A DNA stretch of 64,000 nucleotides from Burkholderiaceae bacterium (GTDB lineage Bacteria > Pseudomonadota > Gammaproteobacteria > Burkholderiales > Burkholderiaceae_E). This document shows positions 1-9,209 of this stretch, one piece after another; position 1 is the stretch's first letter; each line of letters starts with the position of its first letter. A program made the position numbers and the translations under genes. The stretch is taken from contig JAGXFR010000012.1 in the NCBI GenBank assembly GCA_024637155.1, positions 1 to 64,000 on the forward strand, given 5' to 3'. Below the pieces are notes generated by a model. That model ran no database searches. It was not told where the DNA came from and was given only the letters and a program-made list of their open reading frames with translations.

Positions 1-405
<405 letters not shown>

Positions 406-407
406 CT

Positions 408-2270
408 TCACAGATGCTCGCGCAGCACCTCCAGCACCGCGCCGCCGTAGCGCGCCAGCTTGGCCACGCCGATCCCGGACACCTGCCCGAGCTCGTCCTC
501 GCTGCCGGGCTTCAGGCGCGCAATCTCGCGCAGCGTCGCGTCGTGAAAGATCACGTAGGGCGGCACGCCCCCCGCTTCGGCCAACCCCTTGCGCATGGCA
601 CGCAGCGCCTCGAACAAGTCCGCGTCGGCCGGTGCGACGAGATCGGCGGTTGCGCCCGACGCGCGGCCCCGGCTTCGCTTCGCCGTCTTCGAGCGCTTCG
701 GCGGCGCGCGACGCAGTTCCAGCCGCGTCTCGCCGCGCAACACGGGGCGCGCCGCATCGGTGAGCTTGAGCGCCCCGTAGCTCTCGGGGTCGGGACGCAG
801 CAGCCCGAGGGCCACCAGTTGGCGCACCACGCCGCGCCAGGTTGCGTCATCGTGTTCGCTGCCCACGCCGAAGGTGGGCAGCGTATCGTGGCCGTACTGG
901 TGCACCTTGTCGGTTTCCTTGCCGCGCAGGATGTCGATCAGTTGCCCGGCGCCGAAGCGCTGCCCGGTGCGCAGCGCCGCCGAGAAGAGCATCTGCGCGG
1001 CGGTGCTCCCGTCCCAGGTCTGCGGCGGCTCGAGGCAGGTGTCGCAGTTGCCGCAGGCGCCTGAGCGCTCGCCGAAGTAGTCGAGGAGGATCACGCGCCG
1101 GCAGCGCGCCGCCTCGCAGTAGCCGAGCATCGCGTCGAGCTTGATCGACTCGACGCGCTTCTGCTCCACCGGGGCGTCGGACTTCTCGATCCAGCTCTTG
1201 AGCAGGACCACGTCGGCCAGTCCGTAGGCGAGCCAGGCTTCCGCCGGTTCACCGTCGCGTCCGGCGCGACCGGTCTCCTGGTAGTAGCCCTCGAGGCTCT
1301 TTGGCAGGTCCAGATGCGCGACGAAGCGCACGTCGGGCTTGTCGATGCCCATGCCGAACGCGATCGTCGCCACCATCACCACGCCGTCCTCCCGGATGAA
1401 GCGGCTCTGGTGCGCGCGCCGCGCCGCGGCATCCATGCCGGCGTGATACGCGAGCGCATCGACGCCCTCGCTGCGCAACCACGCAGCGGTCTCGTCCACC
1501 TTGCGCCGGGAGAGGCAATAGACGATGCCTGCCTCGAGCGCGTGCTCCGCGAGGAACTCCTTCAACTGGGCGCGGGGATTGTCCTTGGCCACCACGCGGT
1601 AGCGGATGTTCGGCCGATCGAAACTCGAGACAAACTGGCGCGCGTCCTCGAGTCCGAGCTTGGTGACGATCTCGGCGCGGGTGACCGCGTCGGCGGTGGC
1701 GGTGAGCGCGATGCGCGGCACGCGCGGGAAGCGCTCGTGCAGGATCGAGAGCTGGATGTACTCGGGGCGGAAGTCGTGCCCCCACTGCGACACGCAATGC
1801 GCCTCGTCGATGGCGAAGAGCGCGAGCCCGTCGGCGGCGTCGAGCCTTTCCAGCAGCGCGAGAAAACTCGTCATCAACAGCCGCTCGGGCGCGACGTAGA
1901 GCAGGTCCAGCTCGCCGGCGAGGAGCTGCCGCGTGACATCACGCGCAGTCGCCGCGTCGAGACTCGAATTCAGAAACGCGGCGCGCAGCCCGAGCTCGAG
2001 CAGCGCGTCGACCTGGTCCTGCATCAGGGCAATCAGCGGCGAGACGACCACCGCCGTGCCGGGACGCAGCAGCGCCGGGATCTGGTAGCACACCGACTTG
2101 CCGCCGCCCGTGGGCATCAGCACCAGCGCGTCGCCGCCGCCCACCACGTGATCGATGATCTCGGCCTGCGGCTCGTGGAAGGCGTCGAAGCCGAACACCG
2201 TCTGCAGGATGCCCAGCGCGCTGCTCATCTCCGGCACCGCACGCGGAGTCGGGCGCTGCGGACGCGTCAC
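408..2270 (-). CDS. recQ: ATP-dependent DNA helicase RecQ
   Basis: A 3'-5' DNA helicase for recombination and repair of stalled forks, 620 residues, normal length. The Walker A loop TGGGKS is near residue 54-59 and the DEAH box near 155-158. A zinc-binding RQC region with the pattern CxxC follows around 385-415 (CEAARC...CGNCDTC), and an HRDC domain fills the last 80 residues. The start is GTG; it overlaps the stop of the upstream pyrophosphohydrolase gene as GTGA, so the two are probably translationally coupled. An internal ATG 14 codons later is an alternative start. Catalytic motifs look intact. Confidence 0.95.
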   Translation of the reverse strand: MTRPQRPTPRAVPEMSSALGILQTVFGFDAFHEPQAEIIDHVVGGGDALVLMPTGGGKSVCYQIPALLRPGTAVVVSPLIALMQDQVDALLELGLRAAFLNSSLDAATARDVTRQLLAGELDLLYVAPERLLMTSFLALLERLDAADGLALFAIDEAHCVSQWGHDFRPEYIQLSILHERFPRVPRIALTATADAVTRAEIVTKLGLEDARQFVSSFDRPNIRYRVVAKDNPRAQLKEFLAEHALEAGIVYCLSRRKVDETAAWLRSEGVDALAYHAGMDAAARRAHQSRFIREDGVVMVATIAFGMGIDKPDVRFVAHLDLPKSLEGYYQETGRAGRDGEPAEAWLAYGLADVVLLKSWIEKSDAPVEQKRVESIKLDAMLGYCEAARCRRVILLDYFGERSGACGNCDTCLEPPQTWDGSTAAQMLFSAALRTGQRFGAGQLIDILRGKETDKVHQYGHDTLPTFGVGSEHDDATWRGVVRQLVALGLLRPDPESYGALKLTDAARPVLRGETRLELRRAPPKRSKTAKRSRGRASGATADLVAPADADLFEALRAMRKGLAEAGGVPPYVIFHDATLREIARLKPGSEDELGQVSGIGVAKLARYGGAVLEVLREHL

Positions 2271-2647
2271 CGCTCGGGAGTCCGCGCGGCCGGGAAGCGC
2301 GCGGCATTGCTCGCGAGCTTGTGGGTCACCGCCTCGTTCAGGTCCACGCGCAGCACGGCGGCCAGCCGCACCAGGTAGATCAGCACGTCGGCGAGCTCGT
2401 CGCGCACCGCCCGCGCGGTCTTGGGATCGTCACCCACTGCGCGTGACTCTTCCTCCGTCAGCCACTGAAACAGTTCCACGATCTCGCCCACCTCCCCGGT
2501 GAGCGCCATCGCGAGGTTCTTGGGCGAGTGATAGCGCAGCCAGTCGCGCTCGGCGCCGAATTGCTCGACGGCCGATTGCAGCGCGGTTACGTCGACGAGG
2601 GGTTGCTGAGGCACGGCATCGGCTCCACCTGAAAATGCTCGATTCAC
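2267..2647 (-). CDS. MazG-like nucleotide pyrophosphohydrolase
   Basis: A small 126-residue all-alpha NTP pyrophosphohydrolase of the MazG/RS21-C6 type, a group that hydrolyses (d)NTPs such as modified dCTP to NMP and pyrophosphate. The magnesium-binding signature is visible as GEVGE at residues 51-55 and DELAD at 83-87, separated by an acidic loop. The protein is close to the single-domain dCTPase-like length rather than full MazG. It is the first gene of a pair with recQ (four-base overlap), which suggests a shared role in nucleotide-pool cleaning and DNA repair; that link is inferred from context. Confidence 0.85.
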   Translation of the reverse strand: MNRAFSGGADAVPQQPLVDVTALQSAVEQFGAERDWLRYHSPKNLAMALTGEVGEIVELFQWLTEEESRAVGDDPKTARAVRDELADVLIYLVRLAAVLRVDLNEAVTHKLASNAARFPAARTPER

Positions 2648-2706
2648 GGTCTACGTCCAGGGTCATTTGACCACGGAGCGGACGATGGGCCGCACCCCCG
2701 CCCCGC

Positions 2707-2982
2707 TCATTTCAACTCGATCTCGATAAAGCGGAACTCGAAATCGTTGACGTTGACGACGTTGTGCGCGACCCCCGCCTGGCGGGCATAGGAGACGCCG
2801 GCCTGGAGTTGGGCATCGCGCACCCCGCCGGGCTCGACCAGGCGCAGGGTCCCGGTGGTGAGCGGCACAACAACATAGTCACGGGTGTGGACATGGTGTC
2901 CGGTGTCCGCGCCGGGCGCAAACTGCCACTCCGTGACATTGACTCGATCGTTGTCGATCTGAACCGTCGGGTTTGCCTTCAT
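2707..2982 (-). CDS. small cupin-domain protein
   Basis: A 91-residue single-domain beta-barrel protein of the cupin family. The motif GHHVHTRDYVVVPL resembles cupin motif 1 (G, then H-x-H and an acidic residue), and a His (AHNVVN) near the end fits motif 2, so a metal site is likely. The substrate is unknown. I chose the ATG at 2982, which follows GGAGG by 11 bases. A longer frame begins at 3030, but that would leave only 14 bases to the divergent gene at 3045. Function cannot be assigned further. Confidence 0.75.
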   Translation of the reverse strand: MKANPTVQIDNDRVNVTEWQFAPGADTGHHVHTRDYVVVPLTTGTLRLVEPGGVRDAQLQAGVSYARQAGVAHNVVNVNDFEFRFIEIELK

Positions 2983-3044
2983 GGTCTGCACCGCCTCCAA
3001 GTTGTGTTGCAATTCCCTCTTTTCATCCACTTCCAGGAACCTTC

Positions 3045-3551
3045 ATGAGCCTCTCGATGTATCAGGCGAGCGCGCCGCGCTTCGTCGCCACGCTCTCCAA
3101 TCTCTCCGCGCTTCTCGACAAGGCGCAAGCCCACGTCGACGCGCGCAAGCTCGACGATGCCACGCTGACCGCGTATCGCCTGTACCCGGACATGCTGCCG
3201 ATGACCAAGCAGGTGCAGATCGCCTGCGACACGGCCAAGGGCGCGGTGGCGCGCCTGGCGGGAGTCGACATCCCGGTGCATGAGGACACCGAGAAAACGC
3301 TCGCCGAGCTCAAGGCACGCATCGCCAAGACCATCGCCTTCATCCAGACCGTGACACCGGAGCAGATCGACGGCACCGAAGACAAGGACATCGTGGTCAA
3401 GCGTCACGACACGGAGAAACGCTACAAGGGCATGTCCTTTCTGCTCGACCGTGCGCTGCCCAACGTCTATTTCCACGTGGCCACCGCGTACAACATCCTG
3501 CGCCACAACGGCGTGGAAATCGGCAAGAGCGACTACCTCGGCAAAGTCTAG
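3045..3551 (+). CDS. DUF1993 family protein
   Basis: A 168-residue cytoplasmic protein, recognised as DUF1993, a family of helical-bundle proteins of the DinB/YfiT-like fold with no firm biochemical role. It begins MSLSMYQASAPRF and contains the family-like segments LDKAQAHVDARK and NVYFHVATAYNILRHNGV. An AGGA sequence lies eight bases before the ATG. It is transcribed away from the cupin gene and converges on the cytochrome gene. No signal peptide or membrane segment is seen. Confidence 0.85.
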   Translation: MSLSMYQASAPRFVATLSNLSALLDKAQAHVDARKLDDATLTAYRLYPDMLPMTKQVQIACDTAKGAVARLAGVDIPVHEDTEKTLAELKARIAKTIAFIQTVTPEQIDGTEDKDIVVKRHDTEKRYKGMSFLLDRALPNVYFHVATAYNILRHNGVEIGKSDYLGKV

Positions 3552-3571
3552 TCAGCCCACCAGGCCGATTT

Positions 3572-4000
3572 TCATTTCGCCCCGGGGTTCTCGAGGCGTT
3601 TCTTTTCCTCCGCCCGGATGCGCGCGAGCATTGCGGCATCCGGGTCTTCCCAGTGGCCACCGCCGGCGCGCGCCATATAGGCCACGGCGCGGGAGAATTC
3701 CTCCAGGCTCAGGTCGGGCTCGCCGCCGCGCGGCGGCATGCCGCGCACACCGACCCAGGCGCGCGCCGTGAGCACCGGCTGGCCTTCCTTGATGAGCGGC
3801 GCCCAGGCCTGTCGGTCGCCGAACTTGGGCGCCTTCGCGACGCCCTTGTTGTGGCAGGCGAAGCAGGCCTCGCGATAGATCCTCTCGCCGGTCTTCAAGC
3901 CCTGCGCCGCGAGTCCGCCGGCGATGGCGCAGCCGATCGAAAGGGCCAGCGTCCGGACAACGACGCGCGTCAGCACTCGGGTCTTGTAAGTGGTCGTCAT
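3572..4000 (-). CDS. secreted class I cytochrome c (cytochrome c5-like)
   Basis: A 142-residue periplasmic electron carrier. Residues 1-33 form a signal peptide (basic start, then hydrophobic stretch ending AGGLAAQG). One heme site CFACH is at 46-50, and the Met in RGMPPRGG is the likely sixth ligand. The short fold, the PPRGG loop and the C-terminal helix SLEEFSRAVAYMAR match cytochrome c5/CccA-like proteins. The chosen ATG follows AGGAG at good spacing; the frame is open for 43 more codons upstream but without coding character. The redox partner is unknown. Confidence 0.9.
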   Translation of the reverse strand: MTTTYKTRVLTRVVVRTLALSIGCAIAGGLAAQGLKTGERIYREACFACHNKGVAKAPKFGDRQAWAPLIKEGQPVLTARAWVGVRGMPPRGGEPDLSLEEFSRAVAYMARAGGGHWEDPDAAMLARIRAEEKKRLENPGAK

Positions 4001-4059
4001 GACGCAATTCTCCTGGTGAAATGCGGCAGGTTCAGAGTTGCGCGGCGCGCTGCGGCGAT

Positions 4060-4441
4060 TCAGTCGCTCGCGGGGGTTTCGGTCAAGTGACGCAACAGAA
4101 TGCGCGCGCCCGAGAGGTTGCTCGCGCACGGCACATCATGCACGTCGCAGGCGCGCACCAGCGCATTGATGTCGGGCTCGTGGGGCTGCGCGGTCATCGG
4201 ATCGCGCAGAAAAACGACCATGTCCACCTCGCCGGTGGACAGGCGGGCGCCGATCTGCAGGTCGCCCCCCCAGCGGCCCGCTGAGCAGACATTCCACGTC
4301 CAGACCGAGACCATCGCGCAGGCGACGTCCCGTGGTTCCGGTGGCCATCAGCCGGTGGCACCGCAAGGTGTCGGCGAACTCGGTGGCGAGTCCGATCATG
4401 GCGTCCTTCATGCGGTCATGTGCGATCAATGCAATGTTCAT
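4060..4441 (-). pseudogene. mgsA: methylglyoxal synthase, frameshifted
   Basis: MgsA converts dihydroxyacetone phosphate to methylglyoxal. The 5' part reads MNIALIAHD...[12 protein letters not shown]...LLSGPLGG, then the frame is lost; the other frame continues [16 protein letters not shown]...[11 protein letters not shown] to the stop at 4060. The break is in a run of seven G on the coding strand (C at 4265-4271); six would restore one frame of about 126 codons. The catalytic Asp (D71 in E. coli), H98 and D101 lie after the break, so the early product would be inactive. The gene starts nine bases after the HNH gene. Sequencing error in the homopolymer is as likely as true decay. Confidence 0.85.
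4265..4271 (-). other. G7 homopolymer causing the mgsA frameshift
   Basis: Seven consecutive G on the minus strand. Reading ctg-ggg-ggg-cga leaves the mgsA frame, while six G would give ctg-ggg-ggc-gac and the conserved Leu-Gly-Gly-Asp. The tract is a likely site of indel error or of slippage. Confidence 0.8.
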
Positions 4442-4449
4442 GCGGGTTT

Positions 4450-4815
4450 CTAATCCTGCTTCTTCGAGCCCATCATCGCCTTCAAGTCGGCGAAGGGATT
4501 GAAGGTCGACGCGGACGGCCCGTCGCCGGCCTGCGTGCGCCCTTCCCCATCCTTCACCTTCGAGTGCTCGTGCTCGTGGCAGTACGTGCACAGCAGTTCC
4601 CAGTTGCTGCCGTCGGTGGGGTTGTCGTCGTGGTTGCCGTTCTTGTGGTGAACCTCAAGCAACTGCAGGTTGCCGTGCGTGAACTCGCGCGCACAACCGC
4701 CGCAAACCCACGGAAAGAGCTTCAGCGCCCGGTCGCGATATCCCGCAGCGCGCTTTTCGGCGTTGCGCCGCGCTTCGAGAACCACCTGGTCCAGCCGATT
4801 GTTTGCTTGTGCCAT
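4450..4815 (-). CDS. yajD: YajD-like HNH nuclease
   Basis: A 121-residue cytoplasmic protein with an HNH endonuclease fold. Zinc ligands CGGC are at 38-41 and CTYC at 76-79, and the catalytic region LLEVHHKNGNHDD is at 52-64. The length and the lysine-rich N-terminal helix match E. coli YajD, whose biological role is not established. It lies between the Nudix gene (12-base gap) and mgsA (8-base gap), so the three probably share one transcript. No toxin, phage or restriction partner is nearby, which argues for a housekeeping rather than mobile role. Confidence 0.88.
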   Translation of the reverse strand: MAQANNRLDQVVLEARRNAEKRAAGYRDRALKLFPWVCGGCAREFTHGNLQLLEVHHKNGNHDDNPTDGSNWELLCTYCHEHEHSKVKDGEGRTQAGDGPSASTFNPFADLKAMMGSKKQD

Positions 4816-4827
4816 GGACGCCTCGAT

Positions 4828-5730
4828 TCAAGTGCTCGCCGGGCCCAGCAGCGCTTCCAGGCCGCCGTCGGGTTCGAAGCGCTGGTTGCTGTGGGTCAGG
4901 CGAGTCGGTCCCGGCCAGGCCGGTTCGCAAATGCTGTGGGCCGGGTCGCCCGGATAGCAGATCACGCGCCGGCCATCCAGGTCGAAGGGTTCGGGTTCGA
5001 TGAGCGCCGGCAAGCGGCTGCGCGCCACCGCCAGCACGTCGGCCACGCGCGCGAAGCGGGTCAGCTGGCTCAGGCTCATGATCTGCGGCGGCGCCAGTTC
5101 GATCCGGCCGTCCCAGTATTGCTGCAGCCCGGCGCGCGGACCGAGCCAGACGGCTTCGGTGGCTTCGTGATCATCGTGTGCCGGCACCTGCCCGGCGGGG
5201 GCGAGCGCCACAAAGAAGCGCGAGTCGAAGCGCGTCTTGCGAAACAGCGACGGCACGCGCGGCGTGATCCAGCGCGACCAGGGCACCAGGCAGGAGGCGG
5301 CCAGCGGCAGGCGCTCGCGTTGCAGCGCGGCGGCGAAACCCGATCCGGCGCGCAGGTGCTCCTGCGTGCGCCGGAGTTGCCCGGCCACTGCGGCGACGCC
5401 CAGCAGCAGGCCGCATTCCTCGAAGGTCTCGCGCAACGCGGCCACGTGCAGCCCGGTGGCGGTGGCGGCGTCGATCGTGGGTTCGTTCAGCGCCTGCCGG
5501 CAGCGCTCGGGAGACTGGTCGAGTGCCGCCGGATCCACCTCGCGATCCGGCGCGTCGAGCTTGCCTCCCGGGAACACGTGCACGCCGCCGAGGACGCCGG
5601 AATCGCCGTGGCGGCGCATCAGCAGCACCTCCAGGCCCGCCGCTCCGTCGCGCAGCACCATCGCGGTGGCCGCATGCACGGGTGGCGTGAGCACCACGTC
5701 GGAGTTGATCGTAATCGCCATGTCCGACAT
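4828..5730 (-). CDS. Nudix hydrolase, NUDT19-like
   Basis: A 300-residue hydrolase of nucleoside diphosphates linked to another group; relatives with this layout act on CoA derivatives. The Nudix box is split: GG at 55-56 and the helix RETFEECG at 100-107 are separated by about 43 residues instead of the usual few. That long insertion is typical of the NUDT19/RP2 branch. The strand-loop AVVLRDGA...LLMRRHGD before it is normal. I start at the ATG at 5730 (MSDMAIT), which has GAAG upstream; 5721 is an alternative. It heads the Nudix-HNH-mgsA string. The substrate is inferred, not shown. Confidence 0.82.
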   Translation of the reverse strand: MSDMAITINSDVVLTPPVHAATAMVLRDGAAGLEVLLMRRHGDSGVLGGVHVFPGGKLDAPDREVDPAALDQSPERCRQALNEPTIDAATATGLHVAALRETFEECGLLLGVAAVAGQLRRTQEHLRAGSGFAAALQRERLPLAASCLVPWSRWITPRVPSLFRKTRFDSRFFVALAPAGQVPAHDDHEATEAVWLGPRAGLQQYWDGRIELAPPQIMSLSQLTRFARVADVLAVARSRLPALIEPEPFDLDGRRVICYPGDPAHSICEPAWPGPTRLTHSNQRFEPDGGLEALLGPAST

Positions 5731-5809
5731 CGTATGCGCTTCGCGGGGTAGTTCGCAAAGCGGCTGCCCGCGGGCTGCGCTTGGGGCCGCCCGGATGCGG
5801 CCCAGCGTT

Positions 5810-6652
5810 TCACCTGCCGAGTTGGCGGTATACCTCCGCGGAGACGCGTGCCAGAACCGCCCGGTCGGCGCCCGCCGAAATCGCATAGCCGAAGGGCCCG
5901 TCGACCCAGTAGAAGACGTTGATCGGGCCCTGTTGCGCGAAGCGAAACGCGGTCTCGGTGTTCTTGCTCGCGCCGCTCACCTCGCCGGCAGCGCCGAGAT
6001 CGGCGATCTCGTTGGACACGTACAAGGTCAGCTTGCTGCCGGCCTCGTCCCGGTACATGAACTGCGCCACCGGACTCTGTCCGCCGGGGAGCAGACGGCC
6101 GCCCTCGAGCGCATAACCGAGCGCCTGCAGATGCGGCGCGCGGATCGGCGCACCCATGCGCTTGGACAGCCACGTGAGCAGTTGCTCCTCGTGGGCCGCG
6201 TCGATCTCGACAGCGCGGCGCTGATCGGGACTGTAGACCGCGTGCGCCACGGCCGCGCGCTGCACGAATCCGCTCGAGGCAGCCACCTCGATCGCGCCAC
6301 CCGAACCCCGCGCCACGGTACTGCGCTCGTCCGGCGCCTGCATCGCATCGCGCACGGCCCACCCGGTGGCGCCGCTGATCAGCGCAATGGCCAGTCCTGC
6401 CGCCACCCGCTGCAGGTACCATGGCGTGCGCGGTCGCGCCGCGTGCACGATCCGCGGCGGCGGCGCTTCGTCGAGCACGGGATCGAAGAGCGCGTGCAGA
6501 TCGCGCTTCTGGGCGCGATAGGCCTCGACGCGTTGCGCCTCCTCGGGCCGCTCGCCCAGATAGGCGTCGATCTCGCGCCGGCGTTCGGCCGGAAGTTGCT
6601 CGTCGACATAGGCGTGCAACTCGGCTTCCGTGACGGGTCGCTCGGTATTCAT
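5810..6652 (-). CDS. membrane-bound anti-sigma factor
   Basis: A 280-residue single-pass membrane protein that should hold the ECF sigma factor encoded just upstream. The N-terminal 60 residues (TEAELHAYVDEQLPAERR) match the zinc-free anti-sigma domain of the zf-HC2/RskA-like group: the shape is there but no HxxxCxxC motif. A transmembrane helix lies at about 82-100, and the remaining 180 residues would be periplasmic. The gene begins 19 bases after the sigma gene stop. Release by proteolysis is the usual mechanism in such pairs, but nothing here shows the signal. Confidence 0.85.
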   Translation of the reverse strand: MNTERPVTEAELHAYVDEQLPAERRREIDAYLGERPEEAQRVEAYRAQKRDLHALFDPVLDEAPPPRIVHAARPRTPWYLQRVAAGLAIALISGATGWAVRDAMQAPDERSTVARGSGGAIEVAASSGFVQRAAVAHAVYSPDQRRAVEIDAAHEEQLLTWLSKRMGAPIRAPHLQALGYALEGGRLLPGGQSPVAQFMYRDEAGSKLTLYVSNEIADLGAAGEVSGASKNTETAFRFAQQGPINVFYWVDGPFGYAISAGADRAVLARVSAEVYRQLGR

Positions 6653-6671
6653 GGGGCGCTGTGCAATGCGT

Positions 6672-7175
6672 TCATTTCACCACCTTCAGCCGGACTGGGT
6701 CGGCACGCCCTTCCATCAGCGCGCGCAGCCGCTCGCGGCCACGCGAAAGGCGCGACATGACGGTGCCAATCGGGATGCCCAGTGTCCGCGCAACGTCTGC
6801 ATACGCCATGTCCTCCAGCGCGACGAGCAGCAGGATTTCCTTCTGTTCGATCGGCAACAAGTCGAGCGCCGTCTGCAAATCCACCACCGCCAGGCGTTCA
6901 TCCTGCGTCGGCGCGACCGCGATCTCGGGAACCTCTTCGTCCAGGTAAACGGTGTGCGGCTTCGGCCTCCGCACACCGTCGACATGCAGGTTGTGCATGA
7001 TGCCGAAGAGCCACGCGCGCATGTCGGCAACCCCGCGCCACAGGCCCGACTTGGCCCAGGCGCGCTCCAGTGTGTCCTGCACCAGGTCGTCGGCGTCTTC
7101 GCGATTTCCCGCCAGCGCCCGCGCGTAGCGGCGCAGGCGCGGCACCCAGGTCAGCAGCTGCTGGTCGTCGGGCAT
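6672..7175 (-). CDS. ECF RNA polymerase sigma factor (RpoE-like)
   Basis: A 167-residue extracytoplasmic-function sigma factor. Region 2 (ALAGNREDADDLVQDTLERAW, here residues about 20-40) binds the -10 element, and region 4 (LPIEQKEILLLVALEDMAYADVA...GTVMSRLSRGRERL) binds the -35. The start ATG at 7175 gives the normal ECF length; the frame is open further upstream but runs into the preceding gene. It sits between the COG4315 gene (49-base gap) and the anti-sigma gene, all on one strand, so it is probably autoregulated through the promoter at 7679-7704. Confidence 0.93.
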   Translation of the reverse strand: MPDDQQLLTWVPRLRRYARALAGNREDADDLVQDTLERAWAKSGLWRGVADMRAWLFGIMHNLHVDGVRRPKPHTVYLDEEVPEIAVAPTQDERLAVVDLQTALDLLPIEQKEILLLVALEDMAYADVARTLGIPIGTVMSRLSRGRERLRALMEGRADPVRLKVVK

Positions 7176-7224
7176 CGGGATCTCGGTCAGTCGCGCCGAC
7201 GCCTCGGCGCGACACGCGCGGCAC

Positions 7225-7611
7225 TCATTCCTTGATGATATGCCACACGTCGCGGAAGTTGTCGCCCGTGCGCTCGCCCGGTTTCTGGTCGGCCTGATAG
7301 GTGTAGATCGGCTTGCCCTGGTACGACCATTGGCGCGAGCCGTCGTCGCGCGTAACGACACCAAAGGCGCCGACCGGCTGATCCGAGGTGCTCGCCCTCG
7401 CCGGCGGCCACAGCGTGGCGCAGCGGCCGTTGCAGGCACTCTTGCCGCTGTTGGCCACGTCCTTGTCGAAGGTGTAGAGCGTCATGCCCTTGGCATCGAC
7501 CAGCGCACCGTTGGCGAGCTTGGCGGGGGCGTCGGCGGCAACGGCAGACATGATCGAAGCGGCGGTCAGCAGGGTCGCGGCAGCCGCGGTCAGTGAGTAT
7601 TTCTTGAACAT
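7225..7611 (-). CDS. secreted COG4315 repeat protein
   Basis: A 128-residue exported protein of the COG4315 group (Yx(F/W/Y)xxD repeats). A signal peptide covers about residues 1-26 (KKY start, cleavage near AVAADA). The two repeats are LYTFDKD near 45-51 and IYTYQAD near 102-108, with a conserved pair of Cys (SACNGRCATLWPP) between them. The molecular role of this family is unknown. Being the first gene of an ECF sigma/anti-sigma operon suggests it is an envelope protein made in the stress response. The ATG at 7611 is the natural start before the signal peptide. Confidence 0.87.
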   Translation of the reverse strand: MFKKYSLTAAAATLLTAASIMSAVAADAPAKLANGALVDAKGMTLYTFDKDVANSGKSACNGRCATLWPPARASTSDQPVGAFGVVTRDDGSRQWSYQGKPIYTYQADQKPGERTGDNFRDVWHIIKE

Positions 7612-7678
7612 GTGCTTCTCCAGATGTGGGGCGGGTCGTTTGAAGTGCAGGCGACGAAGTGCGCCTGACATGAGTGCA

Positions 7679-7704
7679 GACGGGCATTCGTCGCGATTTA
7701 TTCC
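7679..7704 (-). promoter_or_regulatory. candidate ECF sigma promoter
   Basis: On the minus strand GGAATAAA (7704-7697) is followed after 14 bases by CGTC (7682-7679). A GGAAT -35 with CGTC about 17 bases on is the shape of many ECF-dependent promoters. It lies 67 bases before the COG4315 start and would drive COG4315, sigma and anti-sigma together, giving autoregulation. Inferred from pattern only. Confidence 0.5.
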
Positions 7705-7844
7705 ATCCGTCGCAGAAAAAGTTTCCGACCGGCAGGCGTCGCCTTGACGCGTGCCGAGGTCAACGACCAAACTGCGATGAGCGCGGTTGCGATTGCGGTT
7801 ATGCACGCGACGCGACTCGACAAACGTCAGGACACACGGAAACC

Positions 7845-9209
7845 ATGAACCTACACACCAAACTGCTGCAACGCGCGGCCGAGAACAAGCCGGTGCGCGT
7901 GGGCCTGATCGGCGCCGGAAAATTCGGCTCGATGTACCTCGCGCAGGTGCCCCGCACGCCGGGCGTGCACCTGGTGGGCATCGCCGACTTGTCCCCCGAC
8001 GCCGCCCGCACCAACCTCGCGCGGGTCGGCTGGAAGCCCGAGCAGAGCGCGGCCCGGACATCCCACGAAGCGATCCAGACCGGCGCGACCTGGATCACCG
8101 ACGACTGGCTGGCGCTGGTGTCGGACCCGCAGATCGACGTCATCGTCGAATGCACCGGCAACCCGGTCGCGGCGGTGGACCACATTCTCGAAGCCTTTGT
8201 TCACGGCAAGCATGTGGTCAACGTCACGGTGGAGGCCGACGCCTATTGCGGGCCCCTGCTGGCGCGCCGGGCGGCCGACGCGGGCGTGGTCTATTCGCTC
8301 GCCTTCGGCGACCAGCCGGCGCTGATCTGCGACCTGGTGGACTGGGCGCGCACCTGCGGCTTTCCCGTCGTGGCCGCCGGCCGCGGCCACAAGTGGCTGC
8401 CGCATTTTTCCGAATCGACCCCGGACACGGTGTGGGACAACTGGGGACTCACGCCCGAGCAGGCGCGCCGCGGCGGATTGAATCCCAAGATGTTCAACAG
8501 TTTTCTCGACGGTTCGAAGCCCTCGATCGAAAGCACGGCCGTCGCCAATGCCACGGGCCTCACCGTGCCGAGCAACGGCCTGCTCTACCCGCCGGCGAGC
8601 GTCGAGGACATCCCCTTCGTGACCCGGCCGATCGCCGAAGGCGGCGTGCTCGAAAGGAAGGGCATGGTGGAAGTGATCTCATGCCTCGAGGCGAATGGCC
8701 GCAAGATCCCCTACGACATCCGCATGGGCGTGTGGGTCACCGTGGAGGCCGAAACCGACTACATCAAGCACTGCTTCGAGGAGTACGGCGCGCACACCGA
8801 CCCCTCGGGGCGCTATTTCACGCTGTACAAACGCTGGCACCTGATCGGCCTGGAAGTGGGCGTCTCGGTGGCCTCGGTTGCGTTGCGCGGCGAGCCCACG
8901 GGCGTCGCCACCTGCTGGAACGCCGACGTGGTGGCGACCGCCAAGCGCGACCTGATGCCCGGCGAGATGCTCGACGGCGAAGGCGGCTACACGGTGTGGG
9001 GCAAACTGCTCCCGGCCGCGACCTCGGCGCGCATGGGCGGACTGCCGCTGGGACTGGCGCACGACGTCAAGCTGGTACGCGCCGTGAAGAAGGGCCAGTC
9101 GCTCTCGTGGGCCGATGTGGTGATGGATCAGAGCACCCAGGCCTACCGGGTCCGGCGCGAAATGGAAACCATGTTCGAGAAGACCCTTGCCATCGGAGAG
9201 ACCGCATGA
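7845..9209 (+). CDS. COG4091 oxidoreductase (homoserine dehydrogenase-like, SAF domain)
   Basis: A 454-residue NAD(P)-dependent dehydrogenase-like protein. The N-terminal Rossmann fold shows GAGKFG at 23-28. It carries the conserved blocks IVECTGNP and HVVNVTVEAD, and a C-terminal SAF-type domain around residue 380 onward (AKRDLMPGEMLDGEGGYTVWG). This layout is COG4091, annotated as predicted homoserine dehydrogenase, but members occur in sugar-acid and other catabolic clusters and the true reaction is often unknown. The gene starts the + strand cluster and overlaps the next gene as ATGA, so it is probably coupled to the monooxygenase-like protein. Confidence 0.85.
   Translation: MNLHTKLLQRAAENKPVRVGLIGAGKFGSMYLAQVPRTPGVHLVGIADLSPDAARTNLARVGWKPEQSAARTSHEAIQTGATWITDDWLALVSDPQIDVIVECTGNPVAAVDHILEAFVHGKHVVNVTVEADAYCGPLLARRAADAGVVYSLAFGDQPALICDLVDWARTCGFPVVAAGRGHKWLPHFSESTPDTVWDNWGLTPEQARRGGLNPKMFNSFLDGSKPSIESTAVANATGLTVPSNGLLYPPASVEDIPFVTRPIAEGGVLERKGMVEVISCLEANGRKIPYDIRMGVWVTVEAETDYIKHCFEEYGAHTDPSGRYFTLYKRWHLIGLEVGVSVASVALRGEPTGVATCWNADVVATAKRDLMPGEMLDGEGGYTVWGKLLPAATSARMGGLPLGLAHDVKLVRAVKKGQSLSWADVVMDQSTQAYRVRREMETMFEKTLAIGETA

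Noticed and set aside
4265-4271. Programmed frameshift in mgsA
   Set aside because: A programmed shift is not known for methylglyoxal synthase. The tract has the look of a homopolymer error or decay, so I list it as a pseudogene and do not claim recoding.
4420-5751. Long open frame on the + strand, opposite the Nudix and HNH genes
   Set aside because: GC-rich coding DNA gives long antisense frames. This one has no known domain, is full of His/Arg/Gly, and lies across three well-supported genes. The same applies to frames at 23613-25097, 25207-26673, 27476-28816 and 49550-52558 on the + strand.
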